Shown here: one piece after another, positions 54,701-63,700 of the stretch | Position numbering within the stretch: position 1 is the stretch's first letter | Layout: each line of letters opens with the position of its first letter | Source of the DNA: Nematostella vectensis | Lineage: Eukaryota > Cnidaria > Anthozoa > Actiniaria > Edwardsiidae | Length of the DNA: 64,000 bases | Direction of reading: 5' to 3' | Assembly (NCBI RefSeq): GCF_932526225.1 | Contig: NC_064048.1 | Span: 7,419,015 to 7,483,014, forward strand | Translations under genes and position numbers: made by a program | Notes under the pieces: generated by a model | Told to the model about the DNA's origin: nothing | Seen by the model: only the letters and a program-made list of their open reading frames with translations | Databases searched by the model: none

Positions 54701-57700
54701 AGCTTAACTGGTAGTGTTGGACTTGAAATATAGGGGGAGGTTTCTGTTTTCAGTCTGTTTTTCTTACAATGTTGCTCAAAAGTACTCAGGAGTGAAAGGG
54801 TTAACCCACCACCCCTAGTTTTTAATCTAATTAACTAGGCCTTAATAGACTTTTGATGTGAGATACACCATTGAAATGGATAACACATATGCCATTTTCA
54901 GCAAGTGAATATCTTTTACCTAGAAAATAGAATTTTTTTTACTTGGACATGGCTTGGCTCAATGATAGAGCTGATATGCATAGCTTTTTAAAAAAAATGC
55001 CCTAAAATCCATCAGATTCAGGCAAGGTTCTGTTATAAGAGCACTTTGACGGTGAATGTACAGGAAACGTATCTAAAGTGGGTTCACACTGCTGCTTTGA
55101 ATTTACAAAGGCAAATATTGTTATGGAATTTGGGCTTCCTGTGGTTTCCCCAATGGTTTTAACATAAAAATTATCTGGTAGATATTCTACCATATAACTT
55201 AATGAGGCTTGCTTGTCTATCGACTAGAATTTGCATACACTGTTGACAGCCCCTAAGCTTGCCATAAAACCTTTCTTCTAAGACAGGAAGGCAAAAATAT
55301 ATATTTTTATGTGTTTGGTTATGTCTTTCATTGCCATAACGCCCTGAGAAGCCTGTAAAATATAGGCCCAACTCCAAAACGTCAAAAATGCAAACTGAGC
55401 ATCACCAGACCCGGATACTCATAGATTCATCGAAGGCATAGACGACCTTCAAAAGTGCATCCAAGCAATGTAATAGAATTGACTTTTTTGTCAAAATATC
55501 AACCTTGATTTATGACCAATGCGTAAACAAATGCTTAAACTTAGAAACATTTCTTACCAAAAAAGACACAAAATTCCGAACTACAAATAGAGACAAGCAA
55601 GCACAGATCAAGTCACAAATAGATACTTTCATTGCGCTCCGTCAGGTCCCATTTTACAGCAATCAGTCACAATAATCAATGCTAGAACCTCCATTAGAAG
55701 CGAGTCACCATGTTTAGCCTATTTTGCATGCCTGCACTGCATCATGGGAGTCTTGGAAACACCTTGACAGACAGGCGGGCAATCTCCTCACAAATCCAAT
55801 CTCCAAACAAAACATTTACAGGTCCAAGGAACCCAGAATAAGCCTGAAAACAATTTTTGAATAAGTTTGGGTAGCAAAGATGGCCCACATTGGAGAGTAT
55901 GAGGCCATTCACCAGAAAATTCCTTTCTCACTTGGTGAAGCTCAGACAAGGAATAATCCCACTGAATCAACCTCAGCGTGCAAACATTAATCATGCCCAA
56001 AAAGACTTCATGATATCCTAAGGCACTCTCCAGATGTGAAAATCTGTAATTTTTTAGCAAATTACAAGCAAAACTGTTGTAAGGCACCGCAGTGCATTGT
56101 TGGAAACTTCAAGGCATACCGTCTTGGGTCAGCGGTAGCTTAGCTTAACTGGTAGTGTTGGACTTGAAATAGAGGGAGAGGTTTCTGTTTTCAGTCTGTT
56201 TTTCTTACAATGTTGCTCAAAAGTACCCAGGAGTGAAAGGGTTAATCTTGTGGCACTCCCCAAAGGCTGTGAGTTTTAGCAGCTATAGAGAGAGAGCACT
56301 GGATCGCATGACAGACAAACAAATTATAGGATAAATGTGAGCGGTGTACTTTTAAATATGAATCAAAGTGAAGAATAGACATATACCAAACACACAAGGG
56401 TTAAAAATTAGTTTTTGATGCTGTATTATTGCTACAATGATTGGGTAAGGAATTCATCCCTACAACTTTTTGAATTTTTTTTTCTTTTCCCCCTTCCTTG
56501 TTCTTCTAGAAATCTGGAGCAAGAAAGAAATGTACAGGTAACTAAAGCCACTCTCTTATTGTTGTATTTATTTGAAAACGAGGTAATTGGTTTTTTTTTA
56601 ATTTAAAAAAAATAATTTTTGATTATTATTGTTATTCGTTTTTTAAGCTAGGTTGAGCAATAATAGCATTGCACGATACTGCTAGAATACAGTAGTAGCA
56701 CATCTTTTTATTTCGTTTGTTTCCAGCTTTAGCAGCAAACGTTTCCCAAAACATAGTCTACCCGTTTAATGACCTCTATCAACAATGGGCTGTTTTCCAG
56801 AAAATGGGCTCCCTGTGTTATTCAAGCATGAAAGTGTTCACGTCTGTGTTTGTTTACAGCCGTCTCACAATTTTGAAAGTTCTTGCTCGTTTCATGATAA
56901 AGCTTGAAGCCACTAGCCTAAAGGAAACATGTGAAACTTTCCATTTGACTTCAAAGTCCATCACCTGGAAAACAGCCCATTAGGCAACTTTTTCTAAACA
57001 GTTCCGATCTTTCTTTTCCAGCCTGTAAAATAGTAATTCACACAAAATGCATGGAAAAGCTAGAAAGAGTGAGTATTTTTATTTAATACTGTAGAATAAA
57101 ACACGTCTCTCTTTCGTAACAAGCTTTAAAACGAAGCTTTGTTTTTACCACGTTTTGCATAAGAACACAATTAATTGCACTCATTTCTTTATATTTTACA
57201 GATAAATTTTATATGTAAAACTACATTTAGAGAAATACAGCCCAAAGGTGTGCATGAGGTAAGCAAAATGTGCTTAAAAAATGTCAATTACGCCTATTCT
57301 CCCACTACTGCGTTATGGAGTTTGTAGTCAAATGATTCTTGCGGGCTAATTGCCAACCCTCTTTGACCGTTTCCTTGGCGGCCACGGTAGCGGCCAATGA
57401 AAAGAAACCTTAATCCCCGGATCTTCCTTTATCTGTTTATGGTATTGTTAAAAACTTTACATTGTAAAGCCTATTGTAGTGTTTACTGTATTGCCAAAAG
57501 CTTACATGGTATAGCTTATTAGAGAGTTAGCGGTATTACGAAAAGCTTACATGGTATAGCTTATTAGAGAGTTAGCGGTATTACGAAAAGCTTACATGGT
57601 TAAGCCAACAGCTGTTTCTATTTTCAGAGCAACATGAGACATCATTGGGTCCATAGACGAAGACAAGATGGCCGTTGCGAAACTTGTGGCAAGGTTTGTC

Positions 57701-60700
57701 TTCAAATGTTTTTTTTTTTTTTCATAAAAAAAATGTTCAATCAGAGAAAATGCCGCGCCGAGAAACTAGAGTTTGTACCATCAGCCAGTAATCTCACCAG
57801 TATTATTACGACGTGTGTCAAACAAGGGATTTAAGAAGTGTTTATGTACCTTGTAGTGTAAATACTTATCAGGACAGTACACCAACAACTGGTATTCGAC
57901 TACGGTGTTCGCTTAACTTTCGTCTTTTATAAGACTTCTTCAGGGCAGACTCCTCGAAGAAGTCTTATTAAAGAAGAAAATTTGGCAGGATCGAATACCA
58001 GTTTTTAGTGTATTGTATTTATTCTTCTGGTTGGGAACACGACTATTTAGGCTTTTTGGATTTTTTAGTTACAGGACGATATATTTGCGATTGGAGCAAT
58101 GTTATCGAACTAGTTTCCAGTGACGCGTGCACAGAAATAGAAAGGCTATGTAAACGAGATTGCCATTCTACACGATTAGCGATGTAGAAGAAACAATAGC
58201 CAGGCTGGGGTCATGGGACGAAAAAAGGCTGAGGGCAAACACCAGTGACTGATCCAAAAGTTCCAGAAAGGGGGGCCGAATCAAGAGTTTCAAGAAAGAG
58301 GGCCCCCGGATTCATTGTTCTTCTGTGAATTCCTTATATTCCTTGTTATTTTAAGCCAAATATCTGAAAATAGGGAGGAGGAGGGGGGGGGGGGGGTGGT
58401 GGGGCTCAGCCCTACCATAGATCCGCCCCTGAACACCGTTATTTTCATGTGCCGTCACAAATGAAGATGGAGTAAATTGACCAAGTTAGTTGTTTCATGG
58501 TTCATTTGGAACTGTGCATGAAAATAGCGGAGTTTGCCTCAGGCCTAGGAGTGTGGACGGGGACGGAGCGTAGAGAGAATCGAAGTGAAGTGGAAACATG
58601 CATATCGTCTCTTGTTCTCCCTACATACAGCAAGTGGAAATAGTAAGCTCGTAGAACGTATTTGAATTCGTTTCTTCCTTTTTACAGTCTTTTCAACACA
58701 TGCTGTCATTTCAAAGTAAGGTGAGGTAGTACCTATTTTATTTTAAATATTGGAATACCTATTTTATTTTAAATATTGATAAGTTTTCAAATTTATTTAG
58801 ACTTATTTTCTTTTCAAATCAGTAAACAATATAACATAATTAAACAGACAATCAACGTGTTTCTTATTTGGACACATTGTAGGATATAATCTCAATCAGC
58901 TGCTCATGGTGCAAAGTCGCGGTACGTATTATGCTTTTTTCCTACCCCAGGGTTCAATATTCTCCGAACTATTGCCGATGATTTCCAACAGCTAAATCGC
59001 CTTATTGCTTTTTTTATTCAAAACCCTTAAAGCGTTTTCATTGGCTAGCACTGAAATGATTTCAAATCACGCCACCTCTTCAAAAGGCACTGACCAATCA
59101 AGAAAGACATCTAATTCCGTAAGATTGAATGACGGAAGCCAGAAAGCGGTTTAGCTGTTGACGACAATTCACAGAATATTTAAAATCGCAGTAAAACTCG
59201 TAGTTGGAAACCTGCCTGGCACTGTGTCAGCGTTCTCGCTTTTTTATCCACAATTTTAAAGCCCTGGAAAAAAATGCCATCATCACCTAACATTGCTAGT
59301 TAAGTCTGGCTCGACTGACCACAAGAGAAGTGAAATGTTTGGGAACTGCTTTCCAACAGTGTTAAGAAAAACTGCATAACATTGTTGGACATTCAAACGG
59401 AGGTCTCTTTAAGTTGCAGTGCATTCTTAATTGAAGAGACCTACGGTAAAATACCTACTGGGGGCGCAAGAAAACCCTTCGACAGTGACTGTTCACCGTG
59501 GCAATACTTACGAACAATACACACAGGGGGAACTGATTGATTGATTTTGAGCCTTCCGCACCAGTACTACTGGTGGAAGTTGTATACAAGTATACAACAA
59601 CAATGCTGCCTCCCCTCCCCCCCCCTCCCCCCCCCTCCCCTCCCCTCCCCTCCCCTCCCCTCCCCTCCCCTCCCCTCCCCTCCCCTCCCCTTCCCATATC
59701 AAAATATTAGCCATAGTATTACAAAACCACCAGGCTGCAGGTTTGAAACCTTTTTACCTTTGTATATGTTTAGTATCACAACAAAGATGAGTGCTTCAAA
59801 GTTGATAGAATCGAAGAGCTTTGTGATCTTGGGGTCCATTCAAATGTAATAGTGCCACCGTCGTGGGTCGTAAAGATTCCTAAAAAGGTATTGAGATCCT
59901 ACTATAGACTTCCCTGCTAGCAGAGGCCTCTATTCTCTGTATTTCGCTTGGCTGAGGTTTGCGAGGGAAAGAGACCTCTGCCATACAGTAGGTCGAAACT
60001 GTTTTCGTTGCCATGCGTGAGCGTTTCTAAGAGACCGCATGACGTGCCAAAACCTGTACCATCGCACGAAAGCGGTAGAGAGTCAATGATAACCGTCACG
60101 AATATCAAAGTGGTGCTAGTCAATAGCAAGTCATATCAGTCTATGGAAGTACACTGCCAAACTCAAAGCATGGCAAGCCATGGCACACCATGGCAGTGTA
60201 AGGCAAAACATTGCCATGACGTGCCATTGGATGCCATACTAAACGCAAATTATAAATCAAACTCCGGTTAGTTCTCCACTTCGAAAGAAAAGGAAACAAC
60301 TGGTCAATTTTAATCGCCTAAAACGTCACAGTGAACAGCAAACGCAGCAAAAACGAGTTTTGTCATGTTTGTGGGATAAATTTCAAGACATCTGGGCAGG
60401 CGAGTTTCTTCAATGTAAATATCGAACAGTTGGACTTGAAAAAAATGTTACCAAACTTTTTGGTAAACTTAGATCAGCTTTTTCCAAAAGAATGTAAAAA
60501 AAGCTGTAAACGCAAATTGACTTGGGAGTCAAAAGAAAAAAAATTCTGAATAAAGATAAGGCATTAAATGGATTATTTATAATTCGTCGTGTGATATCTA
60601 CCGAGGACGTCGTTTCAAATGCGGGCTTATTATCCCGCAGCAGATATACGCTTCACGAATGCGCTAGTCATTGTTGGCTGAAATAGTGGCCAGTAAACAA

Positions 60701-63700
60701 TGAACGGAGCATGCGCTCTGGATCTTCCCGTCCACGATCGTGGACGGCGGTTTGATCAAACAAAGTTTCGACCCATGGCAGAGGTCTCTTTTCCTTGCGA
60801 ACGCCAGCCCAGCGAAATACAAAGAAAAGAGGCCTCTGCTAGCAGAAAAAAAATAGACGTTATCAAGACTTAAAAAATATTACCCGTTATAATAAAATTT
60901 TTACAGTAAAATTTAATTGAAGATCTTTTTTTTTTCTGGGAAGCACGGATGACATGATGTGATGACGCGTTACCCTCATACCGCTGTGACCAGATTTTAA
61001 GATGACATCTTATTGGTCTTTGTTTTGCAGGGTCGGTCATTTCCGACGAAAAGAAACAGTTTTAAGAAAAAGTCAATAAAACGACGGTCGACAAAGGTAA
61101 GCAATGATTTATAATCAGGTGTCACGATAATATAAGCCATTTCTTAATTCTTCTCTTTTTCTTCTCAGGAACGCAAGCCGTTCGTGGTGAGTCAAAATCC
61201 ATTGGTCCGAATTTCATGATTGTTGTTTTGTTGTTGAACGATCATGACTCTTATGATCGCGGCTTTAGCGAGATGGTTCAGTGGTACGGGCTTCGTCCCT
61301 CCCAAGGTCCATTGGTCCAAATTTCATGATTGTTGTTTTGTTGTTGAACGATCGTGACTCTTATGATCGCGGCTTTAGCGAAATATGGATGGTTCTGTGG
61401 TACGGGCTTCGTCCCTCCCAAGGTCCATTGGTCCAAATTTCATGATTGTTGTTTTGTTGTTGAACGATCATGAATCTTATGATCGCGGCTTTAGCGAGAT
61501 ATGGATGGTTCAGTGGTACGGGCTTCGTCCCTCCCAAAGTCCATTGGTCCGAATTTCATGGTTGTTGTTTTGTTGTTGAACGATCATGACTCTTATGATC
61601 GCGGCTTTAGCGAGATATGGATGGTTCAGTGGTACGGGCTTCGTCCCCCCCAAGCAAGGGGACCAGGGTTCAGGTCTCACCGCATGACAGGTTCTGCAAT
61701 ATGGTTCTGGATTCCGGATCCTAGTGTGTGGATTCCTGATTCCATGTGTTTTTTTTCCCAGTGGATTCCGGATTCCGTATTCGTAATTCAGGATTCCTGT
61801 ATTCCGGATTCCAGCTTAAGTCTTGGATTCCAGATCCTAGTTTGTGGATTGCGGATTCCAGTAGCATGGATTCCGGATTCCAAGTCTCATTTTTTCATGG
61901 ATTCCTGTTTACCTGTGATGGGCGACAGGTCAACGCGGGCCAGGTCAACTTGGAATGTTTTCAAAGGTGTAAACCTGGCTCTACATTTGGGACTGTGAAT
62001 CCCTTTTCTTCTTGGGATAAGGACGTTGACCCGGAGGCCCTGTTCTTCGTCGCACTTTATTCACTTACTTACTAATCCACCAATTCGCATTTTTCATTTC
62101 ATGCGCCAAGTGCTATCCGTGGCCACATGTCAGGTGCGAGAAACATACTATCTAAAACGTCATGAACATTATCAGCAATCAGAAAATCCTGTTCTCGCAT
62201 GCCAATTGGCTAATTTTCTTAAATCTTTGCCCAAGTGGCCACGGTAGCGCGCGTCGAGATCTTAGAAGCGGCACCGCACTTTGTGATTACAAGTAGGAAC
62301 CAGAAAGGTCTGCAGTGTTTATTACGTCTTTACTTAAGTCTTATTTTTTTGTTATAATGTCGCCGTTGATGTCCGTTTCAGATCAAGCCGTCGGGGTCCG
62401 CGAATAAAAGGCCCCTCGTGGTGTTCATTAATCCCAAAAGCGGTGGCAACCAGGTGAGTCTGTTATTCATTTTTTTTTTGTTAAGTTCGTAGGCTAGGTG
62501 TTTATTGTTTAGGGAGCCCAGGTGGCGCAGTTGGCAGAGCGTCGCTCTGTAGTGCCTGTGCTTCTCACCACAGGTTTCCCGGTCGCTCTGTAGTGCCTGT
62601 GACTCTCACCACAGGTTTCCCGGTCGCTCTGTAGCGCCTGTGCCTCTCACCACAGGTTTCCCGGTCGCTCTGTAGTGCCTGTGTCTCTCACCACAGGTTT
62701 CCCGGTCGCTTTGTAGTGCCTGTGCCTCTCACCACTGGGTTCCGGGTTCGATTCCCGGTTCCTACGTGAGTTGAGTTAGTTGGTCTCGCCTTTGCTCCGA
62801 GGGTTTTTCTCCGGGTTCTCCAGTTCCCACCCTCCACAAAACCAACAATTTCGATCCTAGCTGGTTCCATGGTCAGACATGAGTTGTATGGCGGCTTGCC
62901 TGAGGCCCATTCTCATGCCTTAAACTCGATCACGTCTGAATCTGCGCTCTTGTAATTCAGCATATAGCTGCGACAAGAGTGATAAGCTACTCCTATTTAT
63001 TTATGTATTTATTTTATTAAAATATTCTAAAAAAATGCGAAAAAGCTCAATATTTATTTGGCCTTATATGGTGTTTAGAATTCCCAACGCGAGAGAGTTT
63101 TAAAGCCACATTTTTGAGGTTCAGTTGGCCTTATGTGGTGTTTAGAATTCCCCAAAGCAGTTGCAAGCGATACCCAAAAAAACAATCGCAGCGTTTATTG
63201 TATTGTCTAAGACAGGTTGACGAATCACTGCACGTGATGCATCACCCTTGGCAGTACGACCAATGAACGCGCGCGTTTTATCAGCCTTAACCTTAACTTT
63301 TGTTTTTCTTACCAGGGTCTTAGAATAATGCACAAGTTCCAGTGGCTGCTTAACCCGAGACAGGTATTCACCTTCCCCACTACTTCCCACAACACTTTGC
63401 GACGTGCGCGTGAAACCAAGGATTAAAACACACTTTGGCATCTTGTTTACAATTTTGACGCCTGACCTCGGTTTCACGTGCGCGTCGCAAAGTATTGTGG
63501 GAAGTTGACTTTTGTAGGAGGGCCTCCCTTATTCTTTGGTGCTGGGATTTTATAATGACCCTTCTTTTTTTTTTTAGGTGTTTGATTTGTCAAGGGAAGG
63601 ACCAAGAGAAGGGTAGGGAACCGTCCCAAATGCATGCAAATTAATATGTGACAACTGGAGATAATACAATTGACCTCGTTAATTTGCAATATTTACATTC

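Noticed and set aside
56717-56983. 88-codon plus-strand frame between DGK exons 4 and 5
   Set aside because: Exon phases join 4 to 5 directly and preserve the C1 motif; this frame has no C1 residues.
59455-59714. Gly-Arg-Gly-Glu repeat frames
   Set aside because: Translation of the (CCCCT)n microsatellite.
61501-62075. 165- and 109-codon plus-strand frames rich in Ile-Pro-Asp-Ser
   Set aside because: Translations of the GGATTCC repeats, SINE heads and a SINE body within a DGK intron.
62522-62760. Functional tRNA gene
   Set aside because: A and B boxes are present, but they are about 200 bp apart, no cloverleaf can form, and a SINE body follows.
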